NCBI GenBank assembly: GCA_021234155.1
Contig: JAJEKV010000098.1
Coordinates: forward strand, 1,884,611-1,948,610
Direction: 5' to 3'
Source: Isoetes taiwanensis
Lineage: Eukaryota > Streptophyta > Lycopodiopsida > Isoetales > Isoetaceae
DNA: 64,000 nucleotides
In this document: piece by piece, positions 44,988 to 57,345 of the stretch
Numbering within the stretch: position 1 is the first letter of the stretch
Layout of the letters: the number at the start of each line of letters is the position of its first letter
The notes under the pieces: model-generated
Told to the model about the DNA's origin: nothing
The model's database searches: none
The model's input: the letters and a program-made list of their open reading frames with translations, nothing else
Position numbers and translations under genes: made by a program

Positions 44988-46807
44988 TAACCTATTACTA
45001 TCCTAGAGCCTAACTCTTGGTGTTTTATATTGAGGACTGCTAGCTCGAGGGAGGAGCTATCAGTGGAAGCTGATTGTCAGGCCTTGCCATAATTCTGCCA
45101 GTTCTTAGCACTGAATGACCCGGTTGGGTGGCGAACTGCCATAGATTGATTATTGTATCTTGACCTAGCTCTAGTTTTGATGAAATAGAGCTTGGCCAAT
45201 CTGAGTTATTCGTGTAACTCATATTCTGTATTTATTTCAAATAGAGATCTTTTTGTCATTGTTAACAGTTTGACTGTGAATTATATAGCAATTCTGGATG
45301 GATTGCTGATTGCAAGACCATGAATTGTCCTAGAGCTCTTGAACAAGGGTTCAGGGAAATAAAAGGTATGGTTCATTGGTGTTTTCCAAGGCTTTATCCC
45401 AAACCCTCGGGCACACCAGACCATATCACCTTAACGTTAAATCTTCCTAAAATATCTTTTCGTGAGCGATTTTGTAAATCTTTAGATTAAAGATAATAAA
45501 AGGGTCCTTTTTAGGGGGATTTTAGAATTTTGTAAATTTTCAATTTCAAATGCACTTCTTAACTAAGTGCATATCAATTTAAAAATTGTTTCTTTCTATA
45601 CATTAAACACGAGCTAAAGGAGTTTTGGGCCACTATTTAAAGTCAATTTTGTGTGGAAGGCATTAAATTTTCATTTCGAAAAACCCTATACGAGGGATTT
45701 TTTGGCCACCCTATGCACGCACAATACATACCACCTCTTGTATAAGTGTAGCCTCGGGCCTAGTTCTGCGGCTATGGATGACGTTAGACTATTGGTTATG
45801 CACGAACAATACATATCGCCTTTTATATAATTGCATCCCCCGAGCTAATTCTATCGGTACATACGACGACATACCATTTTAACCAAGCTGAGAACATAGG
45901 TGATATTATGCCTTGACACTATAGCTGATGTACTATGATTTAAAATTAGCTTCATCTTTAATATCAGTTACAAGCATAAGTGTCATCTGCCTCTATTGTC
46001 GATGTTATGTTCGAGACTACATATGACTCTAATGATGACGCTAACACTAACTCTGTCTTTGGCATTGTATCTGACTCTAATGCCTTGACTTTGTATCTGA
46101 CTCACTTTATATCTGACTATAATGGTGACCTCAAATTTTGGCGCTATATTTGATGCAAACAACATATTTTAATTATGCTCTACCATTGACTTTACATTTC
46201 ATGATGTTATTTACTTTACACCTAACTATATCTGATGCTACCCTTGACTCATATAGTTAAACTTGCTACAAGTATTGGCATATCATCTAACTCTAGTTCT
46301 GTCACTATCTTTGAATCTATAAATGTGACTCTAATACTAATGTCTTTGGATCTATGAATGTGACTCTACAGTTGATGCCAACCTTCCCTAAGTTTAGGTA
46401 TATATCTTGGTCTTAATAATGAAGATCTTTAATTCTGATCTATGCGCTTGACATTAATCAATGAGTGTCTACCATCCGCTCTATTTATGCTACTAACCTC
46501 GACACTTTATGATGCTATCATCTATATGATTCACAACAAGAAGTTAAAGCAAAGTCAATGTGGTCCTTATGGTCTCAGCAGTAGGTGCGACCTCCTTCTG
46601 CTCCTTTTTAGTCTTCAGTTCAGTCTACAGTTGATGCTTCTCAGATCTTACCTTCCCCTAACTATAGTTGGTGCTACGGCTATCCCTCCTTCCCCGAGTG
46701 CCTCTATAGAACAGACAACTGCGCTTGTGGTTGTTCTTGACTCTCACATTGATGATACTATTTTCATTTAGTTTGGGTGCCTCTGGTTATCATGTCTGAT
46801 AGCCCCA
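44988..46807. other. Non-coding region with irregular repeats
   Basis: No gene. Two copies of a unit of about 85 bp lie at 45709-45800 and 45801-45885 (CACGCACAATACATACC versus CACGAACAATACATATC). From 45900 to 46450 short words such as TATCTGACTCTAATG and GTGACTCTAATA recur irregularly, resembling the subterminal style of the middle CACTA, but no CACTA terminus was found beside them. Confidence 0.45.
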
Positions 46808-48623
46808 CCATTCACTGTACTAAAGAGACTTGGCAGAGGGATAATTTGAAGAAGGCTAGAAGGAAAATTGTCTGTAAATTCATGTGAGCCTTGCCCTTTC
46901 AATGTGAATTTATCGAGAAGTGTTGCTTCTACTATCTTTCTTCCTCACCATATTGTGTGGCATGACAACTTGATATCAGATGATGAGAAGCTAGATATGG
47001 TGGGGTATATTGATCATGATGAGGCAACCATTAAACATCTCAAATTAGCACAAAACACAAAAGAGATGATTTTTTTTACTGTGTATGGGTAGTTTTGCTT
47101 AGAGGGTTCGATTGCCTCCTCTAGGTTTTTAGTCTTATATTACAGATTCTATAATGTATCTTGAAGTTTATTCTTGAATATAATCTTTCGTCCCTAAAAA
47201 ACAAAGTTAAAGCAAACTCCATGCTACGATGTGTGTTCATCATTTCTAAAATGGAAAAATGGAGTTTTATATTTAGAAATAATTCATATTGGTTAGAAGC
47301 AATCTTATAATAGGCCCAGATTGTCCATCATGTCCTCCCTATCTCTAGGATCTTGCCATGTGGCCACCCCTAAATTGGCTTTACGTGCTTCTAACCTTTG
47401 TCTTCCTATCTCTAAAATTTCACCATGTGGCCACTTTCCTCCAATCTAATGGCTCTAATTGCTTCTAACCCCTGCATGCCCATACATGGAGTTTGGGCAC
47501 TGGCTTGTCCTAATGGGCACGCCAAACCCTTACCCCACTTAAGAGCCTACAGGGCAGTTTATCCCTAACATATGCATAATAGTAACTATCCAATATCTTC
47601 ATCTATTTAGAACTACAACAACTTAAAGACATCTTTTTTTTTCTTCAATCGCATGCTACATTTAAATCACTATCTAATCTTTTGATGTCTCTATATAGAA
47701 CTAAGTTGCAAGGACTCCACATTGTGATTTTTTTTAAATCACCAATATTTCAAGAATATAGTTCAAGTTTAATTCATCATTTCTCAAAGAAATAACTTTC
47801 ATGGCTTAAATTGGACTGAACCTTGCAAATGTTAAGGGGTTAGCGAATAGCCTTTCATGACTTAAATTAGATTGAAGCTAAAGAATGATAAAGGCAACGG
47901 TGCCCCACGTTGCTAGGCAATGATTTGGTTCGATAAATGTAAAAACCTAAAAATGAAAAGCCAAACATTTTTCTTTCAATCTTGGCCAAATGTTTAACTT
48001 CGAAATCCTCAGCAAATGCTAAGAAAGCAAAATCGAAAAACACTAGGGACACAACAAATGAAACATCAAGAAACCACTACTAAAACGTCAGAACTAAATC
48101 ATTGCCCGCCATCCAATCCACATACAAATCCCAAATGAAATTCCAAATGTTCTCTTCGTGCCAGAAGACAAGAGACTACATCCTTCTCTTGGTAGAAGTC
48201 CTAAGGCACTTATTACATTTTTTATTTCTACATATGATGACTGCCTCACATTTAAAGAACTCGTTAAAGAAACTCGTTCCACACCCACAGATCAAAAATT
48301 TGCCACAGATCAAGTATCAAGGGTATTTTGTGAATTTTAAGGAGGGCATTTGACGAATTATGTCAAAACATAAGGGTATTTCAACAATTATCAAAACTAT
48401 AAAATACAATGTACGTTGACCAGGGGCATTCCAAAAATTTTTTAAAAATTAGGGGTATATGAGAAAATATGTCAAAACATAAAGGTATTTTGTAGTTTTT
48501 CCTTAAAAAAACTGCCCTGTCTCCTCCCTAGGCTTCTACTCAAACATACAACGAAGCGCACTAAAAGATATAAAACAAAGACAACTTCATACTCAAATGC
48601 AACAGACGCTCACTAAGAGATAC

Positions 48624-48900
48624 TAAAGATTTCATTCAAAAGCAGAGACAACTTCCGAACAGCTGATAAAACCAGGTAGTAAAGCTCAAGCTTCATTCAA
48701 AAGCAGAGACAACTTCCGAACAGCTGACAAAACCAGGTAGTAAAGCTCAAGCTTTTAAAGAACATCTTTATTCATATACAACCACCACGTATGTACAAGG
48801 ACATAGGGCTCGACTAAAGATTTCATTCAAAAGCAGAGACAACTTCCGAACAGCTGACAAAACCAGGTAGTAAAGCTTAAGCTTTTAAAGAACATCTTTA
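48624..48900. repeat. Three tandem-like copies near cupin 3' end
   Basis: The phrase TTCATTCAAAAGCAGAGACA through AACCAGGTAGTAAAGCT and AAGCTT occurs three times, beginning near 48632, 48692 and 48818. The last two include ACATCTTTATTCATA and CAACCACCACGTATGTACA. The decayed copy has a single version near 7660-7740, so the expansion happened after the segmental duplication or was lost there. Confidence 0.8.
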
Positions 48901-48902
48901 TT
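48897..48902 (-). terminator. Likely polyadenylation signal of cupin gene
   Basis: AATAAA on the minus strand, about 126 bases after the stop codon of the cupin gene. The same signal is repeated in the duplicated unit near 48770. Confidence 0.45.
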
Positions 48903-49027
48903 CATACACAACCACCACGTATGTACAAGGACATGGGGCTCGTCTTCTCGAGCCCATAACACTACAACAACTATCTACAACTATATCACTTCACAACTAT
49001 ATAACAAGGCACAGCCATCTGTAATGC

Positions 49028-51333
49028 CTACATTACATCACGGCCCTCAGGTTGCCTCTGCTTCTGAGTAGCAGGAAAAATCACTGCCTCGTCTTCTTTG
49101 CGCTGGCCAAGCAATTTCTCCACATCACCCCTGCTCAACCCAAATGCGCTAGATAATATTGGCCTTGGTATGCGGTTCAAAACCCCATTGGCTCCAGCAA
49201 AGTACGAATTCATAGGTCTAAACATGACCAGAAGTCAACAGTCAATGACAATTGCAAAACTTGCTCAAAAGAGAGCACATACTTAAGAGAGCACATACGA
49301 AATAATAAATAAATCATTGATGGCAGAAATAATAAATAAATCATTCCATGTACCTATCAGTATTGATGGCAGCAAACGTTTCATAACCCTCGTCACCAGC
49401 AAATTCAACATGAGGAAATCCTTTTGGAATGACCACGAGTTGCCCTTCTCTAAACCTTTGTTTCACCACTCGTTCGCCCTTGTCTGAAATAAGTTCAAGC
49501 TCAGCATTGCCTTTAACGCAATAGATGACCTTATCACCATTGTGAATGTAGTTCGGGACATACATTGCTCTCTGCGCAACACATGTAAACAGCACCAGAT
49601 CATAATGACGTACATTTTTCATCAAATATCATAAGACCAAATTTCTACAAAAAGCGAGAACAAATTTGCACCAAAAGCTAACAACAACAAGACAGGAGTA
49701 AACCACTTAATATCCAATCCTAGCTGGTTAATACCTTGTGTAATAGCTGGTTAATGAAGTAACTCAATACGTATACAGAAATTTTTAGAGGGAGCACCTA
49801 TAGTGTCATTCAGACAAGGCTTGCTACTGTGCTAAAACACCTAAATGAAATGGTGGGAAAATTGATGCCACTCCAGTTGATTCAAGGAATCCAAGAAAAA
49901 CGAAAACAATAAAAAAATAAAATACTTACTCCTTCCAGATTTAAATAACGTGCTGACATGCCCAATGCTGCCAAAGCAAGCATCTTTCCACTGTTCACCT
50001 CCCGAATTGTCCCACCATGCCTTGCTGCAGCCTCTGGGAAATCACGACCAAGTTGATGGATTAAATCCGACGCCCCAAGATTGAGCATAGATCTTTCTCC
50101 TCTCATTGATTCCCTAGACACCTTGATGATTCTATCTTGCTTCTCTTGTCTATCCAAGAGCTGCCTCACAGTTTCTTCAGAAACGTTCCATGCATGAGCA
50201 AGAACACGAGGAGTGAAACCAGCCCTACCACTCAACAGCTGAAATTTCTGCAACAAAAACACGCATATATGGTAATTATACTGCAAGTGCACTACATCAT
50301 AATACTAAGTAATGTTCTGATTTAAAATGAGAAAACAGACCCTGAAACGATCAGTCTCTCTGCCAAAATACGCCATGCCAATACACTCTGCAGGTTCTTC
50401 GCCATCATTAAAGAACCAAGAGAGCACTCCTTTGGGAACGGCTATTACATCTCCCTTATTGACCCTGAACTGATTTGCCTGACCAAAGGAACCTGCACGT
50501 TCAGTGACTAGACCAACAATTCCAGAGCCTGCAAACAATGAAACACAATGTTGGGTTTAAAGCAGAACTACAGCAGAAACATGACTAAACAGCAGAAACA
50601 TTGAGGACTAGAACATGGATAAATAATTCACGAGATCAATGTGATATCTCAAGATGGATATGAACATGTTCTTGTATTCTTCACAGAACTACAACAGAAA
50701 CAAGACTAAAACATGTATGAAGAATTCTCAAGACCGATATAATAACTCAAGATCGATACGATAAAGTCCTTTGAACAGATTACAAAAGAAACGCATGGAG
50801 GTCAAAACAAAAAAGGCAAGGCATGAAGGATAAACATACAAAGCATGAAAACTAAAACATGCAAGAAAAAATCCTCTAGATCAATATTAACAAGTTCTTA
50901 GTATTGGAAAACCAAAGCAGAACAACAACATCCGGAAAAAAAACATGAACATAAACATCCAAAATGTACCTTGGACCACAGTTTTGATGGCATGAGAATT
51001 CAAGTACATGGGAAGAGCCAGTCCACCGGGGTTAATAGTAATTCTGGCAGCTTCAAAGCCATGGCGGCGAAGAGCAGGAAACTCAGGGCCCCAAGTTTCG
51101 ATTTTGCCGGCTTCTGATTCAAACTCAAGGGTGGGTTCGCGAGGCTTAAAAAACTCCTCGCCTTTTTCCTCCTCATGCCGTTCTTCGCGACCTGCCGGAT
51201 CGGAGCGCTCGCTCCTCAGAGGATTAAACCACTCAAACTCATCATTTTCCCGCCTTTCTTCGTGCCGGGCATCTGCTGCGCAGAGCAGGGCCAGAAACAG
51301 AAAAACCCAAAATGACCTAAGCGCCATAGCCAT
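49028..51333 (-). CDS. 11S globulin (legumin)-type two-cupin protein, 425 aa
   Basis: Five exons, 51333-50970, 50528-50341, 50247-49930, 49571-49354 and 49217-49028, join with GT/AG sites into 425 codons and a TAG stop. Residues 1-22 form a signal peptide ending in CAADA. An Arg/Glu-rich linker follows. Cupin 1 spans about 60-200 (ITINPGGLALPMYLN; DVIAVPKGVLSWFFNDGEEP). A helical region has LAHAWNVSEETVRQLL, a legumin signature. Cupin 2 spans about 285-370 (AMYVPNYIHNGDKVIYCVKG; GQLVVIPKGFPHVEF). Proteins of this family are secretory-pathway storage globulins of seeds or spores. It is odd for a legumin: no Asn-Gly processing site precedes cupin 2, and the mature part has only two cysteines, so a cleaved disulfide-linked dimer is not expected. 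The first ATG (51333) was chosen, with a second Met two codons on. Confidence 0.92.
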
Positions 51334-51402
51334 AGCTGTTGATCACTAGAGCAGAATACAACACAAGGGAACTGGTGGTTTGCTCCGGCATGCAGAGCCA
51401 GC

Positions 51403-51408
51403 TTTATA
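51403..51408 (-). promoter_or_regulatory. TATA box of cupin gene
   Basis: TATAAA on the minus strand, 70 bases before the start codon, in GGGTATAAAGC. The pseudogene has TATAAG at the same place. Confidence 0.6.
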
Positions 51409-51416
51409 CCCATAGC

Positions 51417-51424
51417 CATGCATG
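51417..51424 (-). promoter_or_regulatory. RY element CATGCATG beside the TATA box
   Basis: A perfect CATGCATG lies about 9 bases upstream of the TATA box. It is the core of the legumin box of seed-storage promoters, recognised by B3 factors (ABI3/FUS3/LEC2 class). It is shared with the pseudogene, so it predates the duplication. It suggests maturation-stage expression (inference). Confidence 0.6.
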
Positions 51425-51473
51425 CGTCCCTCTCAAATTCAGTAACTTGGTGCCGCCTTCTGACCCCCACGTA

Positions 51474-52249
51474 GCTTGTTTCCTCCTTCGTATCCTCTTG
51501 TAAATCTCTCTTCGCCAAGCTTGTGCAGCATCAACCCGAATATCCATTCTTCTTCTGATTTTAGGGGCATATTTCCCAAGTCCAAATCAATCCTGAAAAA
51601 CATACAGGTCAAATGCTCACATGGCATCCATCTTAATTCGAAAAATTTCATGTTGTTGAGCAAATTCCGGTATAAAGAAAGTTTTTTCCGATCGACAACT
51701 GAAAATTTTTCGATTCCATTTAATGCATGACATGAAAATTTCCCCTAACTTTCTATCTCATACTCGTTCCATCCTTGCCGTTTATCCAGGGAATATACCA
51801 AAGGATATTCCTTATCCTCCAACCCTAACCGTCAAGCCAAAAAAAGATGGGTCAAACCCCATTTTCCACGTCAGCCGGTTTTAAGTCAATCATGCAATCA
51901 ATTAAACAGCATACACAATGAATAACATGAAGGGAAACAAGCATCCATCTTACATAAAAGAGTTCTTGAAATTTTCCATAAAGTGTTCTCATTCCTTTAG
52001 CAGTTTACATCAGTGCATATATGCAAACGGCATAGATTGATATTACAAAAACATGAAGCTCTGATAGAGCTAAACATGAAACTCTGAGCTCTGCCACAGG
52101 ATTCTTCCATACATTGACATTAAAATTACAATTGAACCTCTGATAGAGTGAAACACGAAGGCCTGAGCTTTGCCACAGTGTTTACAATAGTGCGACACCC
52201 CCAATGAAGGAGGCAACACATGCGTCAACAATGCCCATCGAATTGTTCC
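51474..52249. other. Non-coding stretch with an 85 bp duplication
   Basis: No gene is supported. At about 52045-52105 and 52130-52190 the phrase CTCTGATAGAGYNAAACAYGAA through CTGAGCTYTGCCACAG occurs twice. Confidence 0.4.
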
Positions 52250-52630
52250 TTAGAAGTTCGTCAGCCGGCCTCCTGGAAGAGCATAACATGACACAAAAAA
52301 CAGACTATTTCTAAAAAGAGAAAAGAGTCCCTTCTCAGCTTTAAACGGACGTAATTTTAGTGCTCCAAAGGTCTCGAGTTTCCAGAGGCAAACTAGAAGA
52401 ATAAGAAAAGGGATCTGCAGTGAGAAGCTGGCGAGTAACAGAGCTAAGCTTTTCATCCAAATTGAAAGCTGCTCTAAAGGGCCATAAGAAAAAACAACCT
52501 TCTTGAACATCTGAGCATCTTTGGAATTCGGCTGCTCTGAATTGTGCCCTGCCATGGCCACGCTTCCCTCCCCTGTCGCCTTGCCTTGAAACATTCCTGC
52601 CCCTGCGCCATAGCCACGCTGCCCTTCCAT
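52250..52630 (-). CDS. Hypothetical small protein, about 126 aa
   Basis: An open minus frame that could start at 52630 (MEGQRGYGAGAGMFQGKATG) and end at 52250. The first 50 residues are Gly-rich and polar. Residues of about 60-90 are hydrophobic (LALLLASFSLQIPFLILLVC) and could form one membrane segment. The frame extends upstream to 52759, but the residues before MEGQ look less coding. No domain is recognised, and chance cannot be excluded in a region with no other gene support. Confidence 0.25.
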   Translation of the reverse strand: MEGQRGYGAGAGMFQGKATGEGSVAMAGHNSEQPNSKDAQMFKKVVFSYGPLEQLSIWMKSLALLLASFSLQIPFLILLVCLWKLETFGALKLRPFKAEKGLFSLFRNSLFFVSCYALPGGRLTNF

Positions 52631-52759
52631 CGAAAATAGAAACCCAACTCCTATAGAAAGAAACTTAAAAAAAAACCCACAAGACATTAGGAAATCCAAA
52701 ACCATATTTCTGAGGTCAACATTATATGGTTTTGGCATACTCATACTTGCCAAAACCAT

Positions 52760-53589
52760 AGAAAATCTTATGTAAGCCCTGCCCCTTTCTTCAATTACAG
52801 AAGATAATTGCCAGCTCGAAACATGAAATATCTCACTAAGGGGACATTAGGAGATTATATGGTAAGTTCTATACATTTTTCCAGCATTGATCCCATGTAG
52901 GTGTATTATAGCTTTCCTGTATAAAATACATGTCGACTTGCAATCAAGTACATAATGAATTACTTCAAAAGAACGTCGAATGTTTATGTCGCAAGGCTTT
53001 CCCAAACCACAGCTAGTTCTTCACCAATGATCGATGCTGGAAGTATGGAGTTCACCATGGCCCTATTGCCTTGCAGTTGATAAATCTCTATGCCAAAACA
53101 TAGACTAAGAAATTCAACACTTTCTTGACTTCGCTTCAACTCTTAGCCCCTTTTATAGTCACATCAAGTTGCTTCTTCAAAAGAGAGCAGTGTCATGATA
53201 TGCGCAACATTGGATTGCCTAAGAGTGTATTGTTATGTATTGTTTTTGTTCAAACAAGAAATTCATCGCATCAACCTTGCATATTTCTTTTTACTAACTC
53301 ACTTACAAGGAAGGATTTTTGTGAAGTCTAGCTTGTGGTGTCAATTTACAACCTACGAAAATTTAACCTGCCATAAGGTTTAAAAGTTGTGGTTTTGGTA
53401 TTTTATAACATAAGATTTCTAAAGGTTTGGAATGGGTATTCGTAGCATCTTATCTTACTGGAAACGGGCCCAAACTGACGGGCCGGGCCCTTTTCTTTTG
53501 CACCGTTCCTCAGCTCGGCCCCGGCCGGAGCCTCGCCTCGGTTTGGACATCCTTGGCACTATTCATCGACTTGGCCTCGGCCTATGGGG
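52760..53589. other. Region without a recognisable gene
   Basis: Short frames only. Composition changes from AT-rich to GC-rich at about 53455, where words such as CTCGGCC and GGCCTCGGCC mark the approach to the tandem unit. Confidence 0.4.
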
Positions 53590-54297
53590 ATGTTCTTTTG
53601 CTTTGCACTAACTCCTCGGCCCCTTTTCTTTTGCACCTACCACCAATTTGAATGTATCATATATGAGGAGCTAACTTATATCTACTACAATTTTAAAGTA
53701 TCACCCATGCAGAGCTTATACACTCTTACTACCAATGCCTACTACCCATGTGGAGATTATACACATCTACTTCCAATTCCAAAGTATCACCCATTGGGAG
53801 CTTACTCACACCTAGGTTCACCCATTAGAAGCTGACTCACACTCGCACATGTTAGGAGCTTACTCAACGTCGGCCCGGAGCTGAACAGAATTATGCCTAC
53901 CCATCGCGTTGGATACGTGCACATTTATGTATGGACCCACATGAGGACTCATGAGGACATACACCCATGAGGGCCTATATCACATCACCAACCTATTACC
54001 TTTCAAGTCCCTTATTCACACCTCGCCTCAATCTGGACATCTTTGGCACTATATCCACCCGCGTCTCGCTTGCCAAAATGCGCCCGCTACTGACACCCCC
54101 ATTAAGCCGCAACTCTCCCTAGGCATCCTTCACGTATGAAGGGCCGTGACACTCACAATTGAGTCACATAAATAGAAAGAAACAGCCGAATATTTTATTT
54201 ACATAAGTGCCTCTTTATATACAACATTTGGAGTGTATATTCGATGGTCTTTTAGCAATGCACCCTCGGCTTCTTTTCTTTTGCACCTAGCAGTAAT

Positions 54298-57175
54298 TTG
54301 AATGTATCCTATATGAGGAGCTCACTTTATGATGACATTGCTCAATTCAAACAGTTGGGGCATGTTATTCTTCTTGGTGATTTCAATGCTCGCACTGCTG
54401 AAATGCAAGCTGCTCAACTCATACTTGAGGATGTCCGTGACCCTTTATGGATGTCTGCTAATGATACAGTCTTTCCACGTTCATCGCCTGATGCTAACAA
54501 ACCCGTCTCAACATTTGGAAGGGAGCTCATCCAGTTGTGTGAAGTCTTTGAGATGGTACTTTGTAATGGCTTAGAGCAATGGCCACACTCTAAGGGTATT
54601 ACATGCAGACAGGATAGGCAGGGTGGTGGTACTAGTGTTGTTGATTATGTCATTTCCCAAGTGCAAGCCTTGGATCTCATTTCAAATTTTCGAATTGGCA
54701 CAAGGCATAGAGATGAGGAGATAAAATCTGATCACTATCCACTTTATTTGTCATTAAAGTGGCAGCTTCCACCTCTTCAACCCATTGCTATCCAGGCTCC
54801 TGCCCCTCGCATTCGCTTGACTTATTCTAGATCTTTTGAATATGAACAGACATTAGCTCCTGCGCTTGCAGGTATTTTGGATTACCCAACTCTTCAAGAG
54901 CGTAATGCAGCATTTGCTGATGCTTTGCTTACTTCTGATGCCTCTTGCTTTGGTACACGCACTTCTGGTGTTGCTCATGCTGGTAGGAAATCCTTTCCTA
55001 GAAATGCCTGGTTTGATGAAGACTGTAAGCAGCTTAAAAAACAATTGCGAACGATAGTTGAGCCAGATATGCGACATAATGCCATTCAGAATTATAAGTC
55101 TGTTTTGAAATGCAAGAAGGCACGCTTTGTTGCTGCGCATCAGAAGCAAATGTTTGAATTACTGCTACGTGAGCCTCGGACCTTCTGGCGCAAAATATTA
55201 TATCGACCATCTTCTACCCTTGGACATATTTCTATGCAGCAATGGGATGAGCGATTGGTCTACTTATATGATCATCCTGGGGTCCTTAATTCCGTGCCTC
55301 CTTTGGTAGGTGATATTCTTCAATTCACAGAGGAGGAAGTCAAAGAAGGACTGCGGCATCTATCTAATGGCAAGTCTCCTGATCTTCAAGGTTTGCAAGC
55401 AGAATTGCTTAAATGGGGGGGTCCGCTATTGCTTCCAATCATCACTACTCTTTTAAATCAAGCTTTGCAAGAAGGCTTGTCAGAAACTTGGGCTGTCAGT
55501 AAGGTCGTACCAATTTACAAAGCAGGTGATAAGCATGACCCTTCTAATTATCGCATGATCATGGTAAGTTCCATATTTTCAAAGCTCTTAGCCAGTCTTA
55601 CTGAGAAGCAGTTGACATCATGGGCAGAACATACTGGTGTACGTGATGTAGGACAGGCAGGCTTTCGTCCATGCCATTCTACGATAGACCATATTTTCAC
55701 ATTGCGTATGCTTATTGAACATAGTCGAAGTTTGAAACAAGACCTCTATATATGCTTTGTGGATTTTACTTCTGCTTTTGATACAGTACCACGTGAGCTT
55801 CTTTGGCAGTGCTTGCAGGCACTAGGGGTTCCACAAGATCTTCAAAATGCAGTTTATCGGCTCTATGAAAGGGTTTTTGCTAAATTTCCAGCATTAGGTA
55901 CTCAAATCACTAGCAATATTGGAGTTCGTCAGGGTTGCCCTTTATCTCCTACACTCTTTGGCTTGTACATTGATCAATTGGAAGAATGGCTTGATAATCA
56001 TGGCGGCGGAGGTCCACATTTGGCACACTATATCATTAGGCAACTTATGTATGCTGATGATGTTTCACTTTTGGCACATACCGCTGCTAGTATCTTTGAA
56101 CATTTACATGCTCGCGACAGTTTTGTGAGAACACAGTCTCAAGTGTTAATCTCCAAAAGACCAAGCTTTTGGTAGTTCAATCTTCTCGTCACAATGTTCC
56201 CACTATGCACTATGATAGCCGCGAAGTTGAAGTTGTAGATAGCTACAAGTATCTTGGTGTAGAATTCTGTAAGAACACACTTTGGGAACAATGTATTACC
56301 AAGCGGGTGGCTGCTGGATGGAGAGCTCTATGCAATGCAAAATAATTATTTTCGCGCAGAAATTCATGATTGGCCACGAAAAGCCCACTTGTTTCGGGCT
56401 TTGGTAGAGCCTGTTTTACTGTATGGTTCTGAAGTGTGGGGGCCTGCCATTAGTGCTAGTGCTTGGGAGAGCTTGGAGCGGGTGCAAAAGTCCTTTCTCA
56501 CTTACAGCCTCGGAGTTAAAACAACGGTGCCCTATGCTATTCTTTTACAAGAGACAGGTTTTTGGCCTCTTCAACATTCTGCCATGAAGCGCCATCTCCA
56601 CATGGATGATGTTAGGTATCCTGTTCTTGCACTTGCCATGGCTGAATCTCCTCAGCGTTTGAAACGATGTTGGAAAGAGCATTTTACTACATGGTTTGCC
56701 CGTTGGGCTGTGCAAACGAGCAATCGGCCTGATGCTTGCCGCTTCGATCCCGAGCTTTTGCAACAATATCTCAATGGTCGTTTTTCTCAAAAGATATGGG
56801 ACGCAGTTACTTTGGCCCAACTGAAAACTGGTCATTATCATGCACACATAAATCCCACCTTGGCACCAGGGCCCCAAGCTTATTTGCTTGCTTCATTGTC
56901 CAGGAACAAGCTTGTAGCTATTGCATCAATTCGCACGGGGTCCCACAGGCTACGGATTGAGACAGGTAGATGGGAGCGGCCGCAATTGCCGCGAGAAGCG
57001 AAAGCCATACTCTTCTGAGTTGCCCTGCTTTTGAGATAGTCCGGAATCATTTTTTTACCTTAGCATTCCATTCCACGCTTCCACAACTTCTCAGAGCACC
57101 ATCTGTGCATGACTTGGCCTTATACATACTTGAGGTTCTAGATAAACGTCTGCAATTACTGAGCCCTCAGTAGTC
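54298..57175 (+). CDS. LINE ORF2-like: endonuclease plus reverse transcriptase, shifted
   Basis: The main frame is 54298-56175 (625 codons). It starts inside the flanking repeat, so the true N-terminus and most of the endonuclease are missing. GDFNART (residues 27-33) and SDHYPL are endonuclease motifs. The RT region has NGKSPD, KVVPIYKAGD, GFRPCHSTIDH, FVDFTSAFDTV (about 486), GVRQGCPLSP and YADD (about 584). Frameshifts near 56110-56165, 56340 and 56985 move the C-terminal part into other frames: SYKYLGVEF, then RALVEPVLLYGSEVWGP to 57018, and finally SHTLLSCPAF, ending near 57173. This enzyme would nick DNA and copy its own RNA at the nick. With the truncation and shifts the copy is dead. 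No RNase H was seen. Confidence 0.9.
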
Positions 57176-57345
57176 ATTATCTCCGCTTATCTAGTATCAT
57201 CATTACTGCAAAGGTTTTTCCCTTGAAAACCTTTCGAGGCAGGGGTTTTTTAATCCTAGTAGTAATGATTGTACTAGCCCATTGTATGGGTCCCATGACC
57301 TATTGGTCTCCGTGGACGTTAAAAAATCTATTCTATTCTATTCTA
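54323..57345 (+). mobile_element. 5'-truncated non-LTR retrotransposon, about 3.0 kb
   Basis: Boundaries come from comparison with the unbroken repeat unit at 53590-54245. The 3' end is a short (TTCTA)n repeat (57326-57345), preceded by AGTAGTAATGATTGTACTAG in the 3' region. No clear target duplication is seen. The simple-repeat tail, not poly(A), separates it from the L1-type fragment at 61.6-63.0 kb. Confidence 0.8.

Larger units (their letters stand above)
46808..51473. repeat. Segmental duplication, better-preserved copy
   Basis: Same order and orientation as 4478-10231. Near 46860-47090 a frame (SVASTIFLPHHIVWHDNL; DHDEATIKHLKLAQ) is open here but broken in the other copy; it has no recognisable domain and may be a remnant. 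The copy includes the intact cupin gene with its promoter up to CCCCCACG at 51473. Confidence 0.85.
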
